Notes: a model not told the origin generated them from the sequence alone. A DNA stretch of 64,000 bases from Zingiber officinale (GCF_018446385.1 NC_055997.1:39126254-39190253); one strand, 5' to 3'. Numbered from the stretch's first letter, positions 23,083-35,700 are shown. Program-made: numbers and translations.

Positions 23083-23625
23083 TGACATGAAGGCCCCTTT
23101 CATGCATGATCATATGAAGGCATGCTTCTTTATTTGCATATGATCCCTGAAGTGGATTTATGAACAAATCTTAAAGCACTATTTTGTGTGCATAATCCAG
23201 AATGCTAGTAGACTGCGTTGCAACAAGTTCTACAAAAAAATTTAATTATAGGTGCTACTAAATTGTACTAGGAGCTGCTAAAGTAAATGTAGGTGCTACC
23301 AAATTATTTTTTAAATACTACCAAATTGTATTATAGGTACAACTAAAAATGCATCTTAAAAGACATCAAGTCAGATTATTTATGCAATCAAATTATATCA
23401 TAAATGTTACCAAACTTTATTGCTATCAAATTTTAATATACACTCTAACAAAGTATATTGTAGGTGGATATCAAAGTATATTGTAGGTGCTACCAAATTG
23501 TAGGTTTAGTGTTGCTAAATCAAAAAGGGAAAGAAATAATGTTTGATTCATACACAAATAATGTGCAAAAAAGGCACTTTTTCATATGATCAATCATGAA
23601 GGGGGGGCTTCACGCTAGTCTATTC
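23083..23625. mobile_element. MITE-like element with imperfect inverted ends in RIN4-like intron 1
   Basis: The left end (about 23083-23131, TGAAGGCCCCTTTCATGCA) is the imperfect inverse of the right end (about 23575-23622, TCAATCATGAAGGGGGGGCT). The arms are about 45 bp. The inside is AT-rich, with repeated GTAGGTGCTACCAAA-like words and no protein. Confidence 0.6.
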
Positions 23626-23747
23626 CAAAAAGAAGAAAATCGTCAATTGATAATACTTAGCATAAGTTCCTTCCCTTTATTACCATAAGACGATATTCTA
23701 GTAGGTACAGTTTGCTCGGGTATGTTTGACCGAGATGATAGATAAGG

Positions 23748-24187
23748 CTAAGCATTCAACTAAAATCAAACCAAACTAACCAAACATTTTTTTGGACAAA
23801 CCAAACTGACCAAAGTTTGCCACTAAAGCCGAACAAATTGTACCGATGTAAAATTGATTAATTCAGTCAGTTATCTAGTGGACTGATGTTGCATCATATT
23901 GATATGTGGACGGTCAACTATGTCACTTGACTACATGTTTCTTCAAACTGTCACAACTCACAAACCTAGACCAACAGTCGACTAATCATAACTCATCAGT
24001 TGACTGCTGGTAGTTTGGTTTAATTAGTTTAACCAAATTCTGAATTTCATAACAGAGACCAAATCGAATAAACCGAAATAACCAAGATTTTTTTTTAAAA
24101 AAAAAATCTGAATTAACTGAATGAATTTCTAAAATAAATTGGTTTGGTTGGTTATTTTGATTTAACCGAGATTTTGCTCACCCCTAA
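23748..24187. mobile_element. Foldback MITE-like element in RIN4-like intron 1
   Basis: The left end GGCTAAGCATTCAACTAAAA continues into AAACCAAACTAACCAAAC. The right end, read inverted, starts GGGGTGAGCAAAATC and continues into AACCAACCAAACC. TAA occurs on both outer flanks, which would fit a PIF/Harbinger-like MITE, though the superfamily is uncertain. Confidence 0.55.
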
Positions 24188-25385
24188 TGTTAGAGGGGTG
24201 AATACCACCTTTTTGTGAGGTTAGCATTCAAGAAATAATGAAGTGGAAATTAATAGACACAAAAAGGAAAATGATATGACACAATGGTTTAATATGGTTT
24301 GGCAACCCATATGGTCCTAGTCTATATTCTATGATCCTTTAAATGGATCACTCCTAAAAACACCTCTATAGTTTCTCCTTGTCGGTAGCATCAGAGGTGA
24401 AGAAACCTTTTTCAGTTGAACATTCTCAGGAATTACAAAAATGAGAAGATAAGAAATAAAATGAAGCTTTTTAGACTAGAGAAGCAGAATATTGGCGTTG
24501 TTTGCACTTGAGTGTAAGTCTAGCTCCTTTTATAGCCTTCTTGAATTCAAATTTATCTTGTTGTTATGATAAGGCGGTAGTCATCAGTCAACAGATCTAT
24601 TGTATCTTATCCGAATCTTGTCGTTGCTTTTTCTATCTTTGGCTCCGTTTGATTCGATTGTCGACTGGACTTAACGTTAATGGATTGATCGGTCCTTAAT
24701 GGATTGCTAAGTTGACTAAAAAACATTCTGCTATCAACCCAAAAGATCTCAATTGACTTGGTCAATTTGCCAGATAGTCTGAGCCATCAATTGACTAAAT
24801 CTTACAAATCAGTTGACTCATCCAAACTCCAAACACACCAACTTGGGATTTTGATTTATTAATCAAATAACTGGTTCATCAATCGACTCATCCAAGAGTT
24901 AGCTAGATATTCCACACGAGTCAACTAGTCAAACATAATACCCTAAAACACTTGGGGTATTGAGTTTCTCACCCACCAATCAGCTGGCTTCCCATACAAG
25001 TCAACTAGCACCCTAACTACGACCACATCTAAGGTTGAGTCCACCTAAGTTGGTATTTAATCTTATCCCTTGTATATAGGTCACTCCACTCACATCTCTC
25101 ATGAAGCCTTTCGAAGCATTGAAGTCTTCTCACGTCAAACTACTCGTCTCTCAAATGCACAGAACGCTCAGCTCTTTCTTGTGTCATCCTTCACACCTTC
25201 GCTTACATTATTCATCTCCTCGGCTCTACCATGCCCCAATGCTCCTTATTCTATAGTCCTCAAATGCTTGCACTATACTTCGCCAATCTCCATGGATCTC
25301 GAGCCATTGAGCCATCAACCACTTTGGACATGCCAAGTCAAATTGTATACATGGTAGATCCTACACAACTTCACACACCAAAATG
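24188..25385 (-). repeat. Solo or truncated LTR in RIN4-like intron 1
   Basis: It starts TGTTAGAGGGGTGAATACC, the same kind of end as the LTRs at 38581 and 46997. It has a minus-strand TATA box (TATAAAA, 24528-24534) and repeated TCAATTGACT/TCAGTTGACT-type words farther up the U3 side (for example 24787 and 24809). The right boundary is a guess and no target duplication was confirmed. Confidence 0.5.
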
Positions 25386-25514
25386 GTAGATCCTAATCAA
25401 GGAAACACACCTTTTGAGCACAATCAGATGTAACTAAAAACACTAGTAGAAAAAAAAAACAGACTGGATTTAAGTATTGGAATGACCTACATTCACTGAT
25501 CAGAAGATATGTGC

Positions 25515-25880
25515 TTAGAGTCTACTGTCAATTGAGGTGCCCAATAAAGTATCTATCACCTCAAGTCTAATTCCAATCTGCCAGGCCAAGCTGAAGTCAA
25601 CGATTTAACAATATGAACAAAAAAAAATTTAGCAGTACACATCTACCAGTTGACTACAAACTTCTGAAGACTATCATGTGATTTGGGTTGACTATCAATT
25701 GAGGTATCCCAATAAAGTATTTCTCACCTCAAGTCTATTTCCAGTTTCCAAGAGAGAGTATAAGCAATTAACCTAATAAAATAGCTGAAGAAAGTCAACG
25801 AGTTCATAATATGAATGATAAAAAAAAAGCTTTGGTAGTACTAGATGACTCATCTCATAAACTTCCAAAAACCATGCCAA
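25515..25880. repeat. Direct duplication of about 170-190 bp in RIN4-like intron 1
   Basis: Both halves carry GTCAATTGAGGTGCCCAATA/ATCAATTGAGGTATCCCAAT, CACCTCAAGTCTA and GAAGTCAACGA with moderate divergence. Confidence 0.6.
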
Positions 25881-26419
25881 ATATGTATCACCATGATATA
25901 TACATGACTGGTTAGCTGCAATGTCACAAATGTTAACACTACATTACAGTCTGAGGAACACTGACTTATATTTGCCATTTGACTTCTTCCTTAAAAAACT
26001 AGAGAGTATTTTAACCAGATTCATGGAAGTCAAAATTACCCAGAAAAAAGAGTGCAAATGAATCCACTTAATCAGCATTGCATTTAATGCACATTCCGAT
26101 AAAAAATTTCGGTCATCTTGCCTAAAAAAGGAAAAAAAAAAAAAAAGGGGAAGTAAGAGAATTTAGTACTACAATATATACAGTAGCAATTAGAGGGGGC
26201 AAATTCAATAAATTAAAAAATTTAATACAACACAAAATATAAGCCCTTGGTCCCCAGACCTTATCTATGACTCAAAGTCGAAAAATCATTTATTATCTTG
26301 CTTCATCATAATATTTAGCATTCATACATATGAGACATCCATTCTGATCTAAATAACCATCCTAACTACCAACCTAATAAAATAAAGTATATACTTTACA
26401 ATTCTCGTTTAATTAATGA

Positions 26420-27025
26420 AACATGAAAGAAGAAAGGAGCAACTTACTCCTCTTGTTGTTGCTGTGGTTGGACAAAGGGGAAAAAGAGTTGCTTGTAAAG
26501 GATTGCTTGCTGGAAAAGATAAAAGGAACACCATTGCTTTTGAGAAAAAGAGAGAAGAGAAGAGAAGATAGGGAGGAAACAAGTAAAAGCGGAGAGCTTT
26601 ACTTTTTTCGTTAGCAACCTAGACAGCTTTGGTGAGCTCGGTAACGATACAAAGAGAGCAAGATAAGGCAAAATAAGACTATTCTTACGGCGCCAACAAA
26701 ATCCTTGAAAACACAAGAAGAGGAAGAAGATGCAATGGTCGAGGGCTGCTCTTGTTATAGGAAGAGGCCAGCAGCTGATGGTGTGTTTCTTGCTTGCTGA
26801 AGAAAAGGAAAGAGAAGAAAAGAGAGCTCTTGTGCTTGAGAAGAGGAAAGGAAAAAACTGCAGGTTTACTATTGTTGGAGAAGAGGAAAAGAAGGAAATG
26901 GGGATGAAGAGGAAGGGAAAAATAAAAGAGAGAGATGGGAGAAGGCATGGCGTGACATATGACATGGCGGGAGCTGTAATGTGCGTAAGGAGAAAAGGGA
27001 GAGAAAAAAAAAAGAAACGATAAGG
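26420..27025. other. Strongly purine-rich (plus strand) tract in RIN4-like intron 1
   Basis: About 600 bp of GA-rich sequence on the plus strand, CT-rich on the minus strand in which the gene is transcribed. It contains a good minus-strand splice donor (GAGGA, then GTAAGTTGC, near 26449), so an alternative non-coding exon is possible. The long frame 26965-26444 (minus) is Phe/Ser/Leu-rich low complexity and is not called as a gene. Confidence 0.5.
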
Positions 27026-27937
27026 TTTTTCAAAAATACCTTAATTCATTTTAAATCAATCGAACATGTTTAAACCTTAAACTTAGTTCGACCATAACTT
27101 GACCAAATCAACTCCAAATCAATCATAGTTTGAACCAACGCAATCCTTATCTCCGCGCCTACTTATTGGATTTAGTTCGAACCCGATCCAATTTTAATTT
27201 AGCGCACTCGCTTCATGTTTTACAATTTAGTTCATCTGTTTATTATTATTTTTATTTTAAAATTCAATACTTAATATTCCAAATCACGATATTTTCTCAT
27301 AAAAGTAGTATAATTGATAGCTTAGGTCGAGAGCTTTCAACATATGTGGTCAATTTCAATTTCTGACGATGAACGATGGTCAATCAGTCAAAGTGACATG
27401 GAGGTATACGCCCGTCTGCACTTGGCTACGCCCCTGAATATATAAGAATCATTTTCCACATAAAACATTACACGCATACCGACCCTCTAGCTCCTTAAGA
27501 AATCCCAAAATGTGTGTGACTCATACCAAATTAAGCCCGACCTTTCCAAACAATTTGAACCTTCTTGCCATACAATTTCATCTCAAAGTATAGGAAGTAA
27601 TCAGATTGAACTCTTGGAACCAACAACTTTAAAATTAAGATATAATGGCAATCCAAATTCCTCATCGAACCTTGTATTATACTGTGGCAACCAAATATCT
27701 AGAAGCCTTCTGTTGCACGGTAGAGAATAGAGATGGAGAGGCAGACGTCAATTATCAGACAAAACACACTAAGTTCATCCCAAAAACAAATTCGAAACAT
27801 CAACAAACATAATTGATACAGAATCTCAAAGCTCATAACTTCCTCATATCTTGTAGCTCGAAGAGATAAAGAAGGGAGGCAAAACGAGCTAAAAGAAGGG
27901 GGAAGAAAAAAAAACAAAAAGAACTCACCGCTGCCAT

Positions 27938-28708
27938 CTCCACGCCTTCAGATCCCCAAAACAGCGGCCCGAATATTGATCGAGGGAACTAAAGACGCCT
28001 TCTTCTTGCTTCCGCTAGGCTCCCACCGCCGCTCCTGGACCACAGGAAAATGGGTTGCCCTAAAACTCTACTTCCCGGCGAGACCATAAAAGGAGGAAGG
28101 CGAAAAATCGAGAGGTTAATCGGGGAATAGACACTAGGAAGATCTACTCACAGAGGAATTGGGCGATGAGGGATGACGACAGAATGGGAGAAGCAATCGT
28201 CTCCTCCACAGGAAGCAGCGGACTTGTTTGACCCAAAAGACGTCGGCTTGCTCCCTCTCATCCTCGGTAGAAATACTGCTCGGTTTGCTACAATTTTACT
28301 GTCAGCTCCCGGTGTGAATTCAGCGGACTTGTTGCAAACTAATGCCTAACGGGTACTATTTTTCCACTTCAAAAGTAAAAGAAAAAAAGTAAAATAGATT
28401 TAAAATTTCTAGCAAAAATATTCAACAGCGAAAAGAAAAGAAAAACAATATTTGGAGGAGGAATCTGATGAATTTAAAACGATCAAGATTATTTATTTAT
28501 TTTTTAAATAAATAAACTTTGAGGATGAAGTAAAATCTCCCTTAAAAATATATTATATGAGTAAAAATCGGAACAAATATTATATATATAATTTATATAT
28601 AAAGCCCACGATGGCAATACAAAAGAAAGCTCGGATAACCCTCAGCCTTTGAAGATCGCCTCTTTGCTCGACCTGTGGCCGCAGGAGGAGAGAGCAGGGT
28701 GAAGAGTC
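27938..28708. promoter_or_regulatory. Shared divergent promoter region of the RIN4-like and SUMO genes
   Basis: The two start codons are 771 bp apart and point away from each other. The left part (27938-28210) is the GC-richer 5' leader of the RIN4-like gene, with a possible leader donor GTGAGTAG near 28155. The right part is AT-rich and holds a TATATATATAATTTATATAT stretch near 28579-28603, about 105-130 bp before the SUMO ATG, a likely TATA region for that gene. Confidence 0.6.
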
Positions 28709-30812
28709 ATGTCGGAACAGCAGGAGGAGAAGCTGACCGATATGGACGCCCACATCAATCTCAAGGTCAAGAGGCAGGTTCGATTTCTTCCAATTCCACT
28801 TTCTCTGATTCGCTTGCGCTAGGGTTTGGAGTCTTTACTGTGTTTGTTTTATGATGTAAAAAATTCCATTTTCTTTCTTTATTTTTGATCGAATTGGCTA
28901 TGTGATCTTTACTGCAAAAAACTTGTATAATTATATTGTAATGTGGCATCATGGAAGTAGTTGATTAACTTGTCTAAATCCTACCTACATATTACTATTT
29001 TAAAGTGGTGAAATGGATTCATATACACTTCACATATGATGAAGGTGATAATGATCCATTGCATCTCTGTTCTTCAATATTTTTTTTGTTTGTTTGATAT
29101 GAACCGGCTCAGAGCACAAAACAACTGAGCTCAAGATGCTCCAAAGGGTCTCATTCCATTGGGGAGTCTGGTGTATATTTCTTCACATGTTCAATCAACC
29201 AAATTGAAATAGTAAGTTATGTTAGCTTCTATATAAACATCATAAATTGGAGGGGGAAAACGATCTAGCATCTACAACTATTGATTGAACTCTGCAGCGA
29301 TGATTCACTTTGATTGGTGAGAATTACACCATAATTATAATTGTTTTCAATTTATACTTCTTTCAGAGCTTTATTGAAGTAGTCTTAGTCTTACACTAGA
29401 AATCAGATGTACAACAAACGACATGCACAGAGTTGGAGTTGGCCTCCATCATATTGCATGACAATCCAAGTTGTGTTCTTTCCCCCTTCTTTATTGTCGG
29501 TTTGTTGTTTCACACTGAAACAATTAGATTGAACTGGCGCATTTTGAGTTGGGGAAGACACCCGTTACTTTTCATGGTTTCTAGTCTCAATGGGTATTAT
29601 CGGTTGGCATCCAAAATGTCTCGTTTTGGTTGCTGATCAATACTAGAATTGTATCTGCATGGATAAATGTCACTGGCGCCTGTGCTAATACTATTTTTTT
29701 GTAAAAAGCCGTATCAACCAAGATAAGCATTGGCTCGGCAGTATTGTGCAGAACTAACGAAATAAGAAGATTTCCCCAACTTACATTCTTTAATTTTGAT
29801 TGTCAACATGAGGAGGAGATGAAGCATTAAAAAGAGTGGGTGTGGGGAGGAGGAGAAGTGCTAATTGATGGTACTGACTGGTTTTCCTATGACTAATCTC
29901 TCAATTTTGTTCGTTGGTTATGAGGAGGAGATTAAACAAAGGCGAGAGAAGGGGAGATAAACCAACTAGAACACTAGCATTAAAAAAGAGTGGCACCAAA
30001 GACAGAAATTATCTATATTGTGTACATGTACTTTTCGAGATTCAGCCAATGAAAAATTTTATGTGCAATACCCAGTTTAGTATTAGAAAGGTGATTCATT
30101 TATCCAGATGCTTGATATTTTTTGTTTCTAAATTCAAATTTAATTGACTTTATAATTGATATGGATCTATATTTGAGATAAATAAGCTAAGTGAAAGGAT
30201 ATTATAGAATTAAACTCGTCTGGTGAATTTTAGAATGCTTTCTGATTAAAGACCGAAATTCTAGCACTAACCCATATTTTAAATTTTGCTACTTTTAACT
30301 ATCATTGATATGGAATTTGACCTCTGCTATTTTGAGTGAATTCTAAGTTTTAAATCTTACAATAGGATTCTAAATGATAAATGATTTTGGGATCTTAATG
30401 GTTTACTAACTGCGATCTAGCTATATTTTAATGGTACTTTGGCTGTCTAGGATGAAAAGGAGGTCTTCTTCAGGATCAAGCGGAGCACTCAGTTGCAGAA
30501 GCTGATGAAAGCCTACTGCGATCGTGAATCAGTCCATATCAACTACTTTGTTTTCCTGTTTGACGGCCGTAAGTTACGAGGGGAGCAAACTCCAAATGAA
30601 GTAAATCAAACATGTTTCTTTCCAAATTGCTTCTGCAGTTTTGAGATTTTATTCTCATATTCCAAACCCTAAATCTATCTCCTTTTAACGGTTTCGTTCC
30701 TTGGCAGCTTGAGATGGAAGAAGGCGATGAGATTAATGCCATGCTGCACCAAGACGGTGGTGGAGAGGAGCTTAAAGAGTGCGTACAAAATGTTAGTAGC
30801 AGTGATTGTTAG
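28709..30812 (+). CDS. Divergent SUMO (small ubiquitin-like modifier) precursor
   Basis: Three phase-0 exons, 28709-28777, 30451-30600 and 30708-30812, encode 107 residues. SUMO is attached to lysines of nuclear and other proteins after a protease frees a C-terminal Gly-Gly. Family motifs seen: HINLKVK (residues 15-21), [41 protein letters not shown] and [10 protein letters not shown]. The processing site is Q88-D-G-G91, followed by a 16-residue tail. Canonical plant SUMO1/2 have QTGG, so Thr is replaced by Asp, and VDMNSIAF is VHINYFVF here, marking a divergent isoform. The N-terminal extension is short and lacks a clear PsiKxE self-modification site. Donors (CAG/GTTCG, GAA/GTAAA) and acceptors (TCTAG, GGCAG) are good. 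The frame is intact, so I expect a working gene. Confidence 0.9.
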
Positions 30813-31189
30813 AGTGCAAAACAATGTCTTGCATCTGATCGAACCAACTCTCTTTTTCCCATGTAAATTGAATGTTTAAGAGGATGGTAGGAGAGATCAT
30901 GAGAATTTCTTCTCATTTTAGCTTATGAGTCCCTTTCTATTCTTTAAGATTACAATGTGAAATGAACTTGATCAAACAGCTGTACGTGTTTGCCCAGAAA
31001 AGAAACGGTGAGCATATTTTGCTACTATAGAGTTTCATTTTTGTTTAAGTTGGCACCAAGTATTGAGCGTACGTTGAAATTTTTAACTGGTCATCGGGCT
31101 CGTTACAATGTCATCTGTTCATTTTTATAAAATTTATCTATTAATTCGTTGAATTTCGTTTTGTCATTGTATTATTGCTCCGAGGGCTT
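30813..31189. other. SUMO 3' untranslated region and spacer
   Basis: No coding sequence is seen. The T-rich sequence after 30812 is the likely 3' UTR; I could not place a polyadenylation site. Confidence 0.4.
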
Positions 31190-31830
31190 CTCTATAGGGC
31201 TATAAATAAGTCAAACTGAGCTTAATCTTAAATGAACTAAGTCTTTGACATGGTTGTTTAAGTTTGACTTATTTTATTTTTAATGAGCCTAAATTGAGTT
31301 TGATTAGTTTAGATATTATTGAGTTTTCAATTCAAGTTTGGCTTGAGCTTAGTTCGTTTAGATGTTATTGAACTTTCAATTCAAACAAGGTCCAATCTTG
31401 ACTTGGTTTATTTTAATGAACTTGAATTGAATTTGATTTGTTGAGATGTTATCAAGTTTTCAATTCAAGTTTGGCTTGAGTTTAATTTATTTAAATGTTA
31501 TCGAGCTTTCAATTCAAACATATTTGATTGTTTAAAATTTTTACTTGTTTGATTATTTATTAAATTTGTTAATTTAAATTTATTTATTTATTTCAAAAGT
31601 TTTTTGTTTGTCTATTTAACATATTGATAAAAATTTTATTAATAAAATGATTCACGAATATTAACGAATTGAACACATATATATTTAAATTTATTTGTTT
31701 AATTTAACAAGTTGTTCAAATTTATTTATTTAATCAATTTTATGTATTGAATGAATATAAATAAACTCTTATTAAACTAAACACCAGAGTTATTCACATA
31801 CGTTTGATTCATTTAAGCCCCGCTTCTATA
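31190..31830. mobile_element. Non-coding interspersed repeat with internal duplication
   Basis: AT-rich sequence with repeated words such as TTCAATTCAAGTTTGGCTTG (near 31330 and 31458) and GATGTTATYRAGYTTTCAA (near 31360, 31446 and 31495). This looks like a non-autonomous plant repeat; its class is not determined. Confidence 0.45.
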
Positions 31831-31880
31831 GAACTTGTCGAGAAAAGTGTTGATCATGTTAGAAATATTAAATGAACTAT

Positions 31881-31993
31881 GATATTCATAAGGAAAATTC
31901 TTAAGGATAAACACATAAATGATAGGACCCACCATTTCACTTTTTGTGGGTCCCATCATGTGTCTATCCTTAAAAATTTTCCTTAAGAATATC
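31881..31993. repeat. Near-perfect 113-bp inverted repeat (hairpin-forming, MITE-like)
   Basis: The left arm starts GATATTCATAAGGAAAATTC and runs to about 31932. The right arm (about 31947-31993), read inverted, starts GATATTCTTAAGGAAAATTT. Arms of about 47-52 bp pair with only a few mismatches around a loop of about 14 bases. It could be a small MITE or a small-RNA hairpin. Confidence 0.85.
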
Positions 31994-32765
31994 ATTTCTC
32001 ATATTAAATACAACTATCTTAATATTCAGTAAAATAGCATATAATTATTATAAAAAACAAAATGATGAGAACTATGATTTGTTTTGGGGAAAGATGTGTT
32101 TCGAGTGAACTGAACCATCACTTGGTTCTCGGACCAAAAAAGTAGCTTCGATTTTGCTCCTCAACGACTCCTAGAGCTCTTGAATAGTGCATTAATACAT
32201 AACTTCTAGGAGAAACGTCACTATTAAAAGAGATTGAACTTCATCTCTCGTTTTTAATACGATGCGGAAAGACTTCTTTAGGGAAAAAACATCAAGAGTT
32301 CAGGAATTTGAATTAGTCTAACAGTAATATTCAATATTCTAAAACCAAAGAAAAAGAGACTACCATCATGGCAGAATATTAGCACAGTTTAATTCAACCA
32401 GAAGACAGCATCCACATCCAAGTTTGTCCAATTCTCACTTGCTATGGTTGTAAAACTTGAATCGAAGTTAAAGCCTATCTTACTCAGACTTGGTACGAGT
32501 GGCCGATGCGGGTATAGATCCAAGTGCCCAACAAAGCTATTTCTAAAATACTAAGTGCTGGCATCATTAAAAAAAATACACAGCATAAGATACTATCACA
32601 TTTAAAGCACTGCATATATATAAAACTAACTTCTAAAGAAGCTTGTAAGTGACAAGAGTCTTGTAAGTTGTAACCACTATGTAACCTTGGTGAAGTGATA
32701 ATTAACTCCTAAGGCAGCTTTAAGCGATGAGTCGTGATAAATTATAAACAGTATGTAGATTACCC
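31994..32765. other. Spacer and 3' untranslated region of the lectin receptor-like kinase gene
   Basis: No coding sequence is seen. The part next to 32765 is probably the kinase gene's 3' UTR. Confidence 0.45.
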
Positions 32766-35700
32766 TCAGCGAGGTGACTCTACTTCCAACGGCAACATTG
32801 GTGATGTGGCGCTGGTGCTTGTACCACTTCTTGGCTGCTCGCAGATTGTTCTCAGACCCAACTGCTGCAGTTGATGCACCACGTGCGACATCCTAGGCCG
32901 AACAGAAGGCACAAGCTGGGTGCACGCATATACAAGATCCACAACCTTTTGTATCACCCCAACATCTGGGATGTCAGAAATGAGTGGATCCAGTAGCTCA
33001 ACATATCTGTGGGACTGAACTAGCGGCGTTGCCCACTCAAATATTGTCTGCCAACCCACAGATTCAATGGCCTGGCTTGGTCGTCGGCCGCTGATGATTT
33101 CTAGCAACAGCACGCCAAAACTGTAAACATCACTTTTTGTTGTCAATTCATTTCTATACATGAACTCTGGAGCAAGGTATCCATAGGTTCCTGCTGTCTT
33201 TGTCCTTTCGTGCATCACTTCCCAGGGGACAAACTTGGAAAGGCCTACACCCATCAGATGAGACCCAAACTCTTCATCAAGAAGGACATTGCTTGCTCGT
33301 ATATCGCGGTGTACAACTTGGGGCTTCACCTTGTCATGCAGGAATCTGCAATTGTGAAGATCAGTTTGTATATGAACTGAGTTTAACACAACATCAACAA
33401 AAAAACCATGATTTGGAGTCCACTGCATGAGGTGGTTTACCCTCCATTTAGCAATACAAGATAATCAATAACGAACAAAAAAGATAAGTCTATTAGTGTC
33501 AACTATTCAAGATCAGCTACATGGACCTTATCTTTCTATGATATATCCCATAGAGATGGGACAAGTCAGAGATTGAACACTTATATCCTTAATCCTAATT
33601 TGTCTTTCACACATTCACCACATCCGATAGCCGTAACTAGATGAATCACCAATGAATAAGATCAAGTAGAACAGACATCAAATTCTACCAAAAAAAACAA
33701 AAACTCCCTTTGTACCCATGCTAGACAGAAATATACTGAGTTGACACTCAATTTATTCACATGTTCAAACACTTAGATTCACACGTGTGTAAGATACTCA
33801 TATGTGAGTCTGCATTAGACACTTAGACCAATATCCATGTCAAATTCTCATTCTTGAATCCAGTGGCATGGGCTTAATGGACCATTTCCCAAATGAAAAA
33901 AAAAAAAATTCAAGAGTTCCTTGCTGGTCTGCATTCAAACTCATAGAGCATATACCCCTGAATCCCTTGAACAACAGTTACTATGAATCTCACTCCTCTA
34001 GTGTAATTATTTCATCTGATATCTACAGAACGGCACTATCCATCCATAATTTATAATTCACCTAAACAAAAGAATTGTCTTCTGATTAAAACAGCACTGT
34101 GTAGGTACCAAATGATAGAACAAAATTTTACAGTTAAGAAATGATTATATGCATGTGCTTATCTTGAAATTCAGTTTCTACTATACTTACGCAATTCCCT
34201 GAGCAAGAGTTGTAGCTACTCTCATCCTCATGGCCCAATCTAAGCTTCGACCGCCTCTTGGCATGTGGTGCAGCCATCGATCCAATGGTCCATTGGCAAC
34301 AAATTCGTAGATAATAAAGCGATCACCATGATCATAGCAACAACCTTTTACAGCAACTAGATTAGGATGATGAAGTTTGGCTACCCTTCCAACCTCAGAA
34401 TAGAATTCCTTCTTCCTTTGAAGGCTATACCTCTTCAGTCTCTTAACAGCCACTCTCAAGCCATCAGGCAAGAAACCACTATAAGTTCCACCAGTTTTCG
34501 CATCACCAAGGAGTCTATTTCCTTCACTGAAGTTCTTTGTGATTAATCTCAATTCTTCACTGGTAAATACTTTCCATGATGGAGGAACTAATGCAATTGC
34601 TGAAGGACTAGAAATTTTACGAGAGCGTCTACGCTTCTTGCTTCGCCTATATACTAAGAGCCATATGACAACAACCAAAGTGATGAAAAGGATTAATCCA
34701 CTGACAGCTGCAAGGGCAATCAGATACTCCATATGACAAAGCTTGTGGGGACATTGGTTTTCTGCCAGACCAAAATTATCACTCGGTTAAATAGTGGCAT
34801 CACACATCAAATTCTATTGGCTAACTAGGAATAGGGGATAAATCATGGATAAAATGCTTAACTGCAAATAAGGGATAAAAATTAATGGTCTTGGTTTCAG
34901 CAATCAACTAACAATATTTACATGATGTTGCTCTAACACTTTTTGACATAACAACAAAGATTATAAACAGGTCAAATTTAGGAACTTGAAAAAAAAAAAA
35001 GATTTACTAAGTCAAGTACTACCTCGAGCAACCATGCAAATATATTCATGTGATGTATTGCAGCTTTCAGCAACCAGAGCAACCCGACTATTAGGTATCA
35101 ATGTACACAAATCAGGCAGGCTGATTCCATTGCACGAATCACTTGAACAATTGATATGAGAAGGTTTGCTAGAGAAAACAGATTCGTTCCATCTAGACAT
35201 ATTGTCAAACCATTTCCAGACGAATTCAAGTGAAGAATTATAACCTCGTCCACCAACCCAGCATCCTCCAATGCTTCCCACACATAGGCTTTGTGTGAAA
35301 TTCAACTCACCAACTGAAGTGAGGGATGCTAAATGACCATTATAACTCTGGCAGGCTGTCTCTGATTGAACCCAAGGGACAGAACTAGCCATATGCATGA
35401 AGCACTTATCCTTACTAGGACTAACGAGCCAACCATCAGGGCAGGACACTGTTGCAAGAAAAAATGTATTATAAGTATAACAAATCTTCAACTTCCAGAG
35501 TTTAGAGAAATATCTTCGCAGAAGAGAAAGAATAAACTGTAACTGAAATATAAACATCCTCCTTACATGGACCATATATTAGGACTCAATGTCCTTGGCA
35601 AATAAGAAACAGCATTACCATTCCATATTTGCATTTATACAGAATTACAAAAATCAGGTGAATGTCATATTCTTAACTGGTGACTGTTCAGGAGGTAGTT

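Larger units (their letters stand above)
20640..27937 (-). pseudogene. RIN4/NOI-domain family gene with a decayed first NOI exon
   Basis: The spliced minus-strand model has coding exons 27937-27929 (ATG GCA GCG), 22551-22143, 21536-21496, 21414-21232 and 20669-20640, with GT-AG introns and matching phases (223 codons plus stop). Exon 2 starts in the register of the N-terminal NOI domain but has lost it: the expected Trp is TAG (codon 14, 22519-22521) and codon 33 is TAA (22462-22464). The rest is open: a hydrophilic linker, [18 protein letters not shown], the second NOI domain with [18 protein letters not shown] (about residues 160-177), and the tail SCCFWWCKK, as in membrane-anchored RIN4 proteins with acylated cysteines. 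RIN4 is a plasma-membrane immune regulator cleaved by bacterial AvrRpt2 at VPxFGxW sites; here only the second site remains. An internal ATG (22404) could still give a 171-residue protein. The exon 2 donor could instead be 3 bp earlier (22146). Confidence 0.75.

Noticed and set aside
23405-23430. Minus-strand KFGN-like word as a possible missing NOI exon
   Set aside because: It lies in an AT-rich MITE with repeated ACCAAA words, with no NOI continuation; the true decayed NOI exon is at 22551-22441.
26444-26965. 173-residue minus-strand frame
   Set aside because: Phe/Ser/Leu-rich low complexity translated from a pyrimidine-rich tract; no domain.
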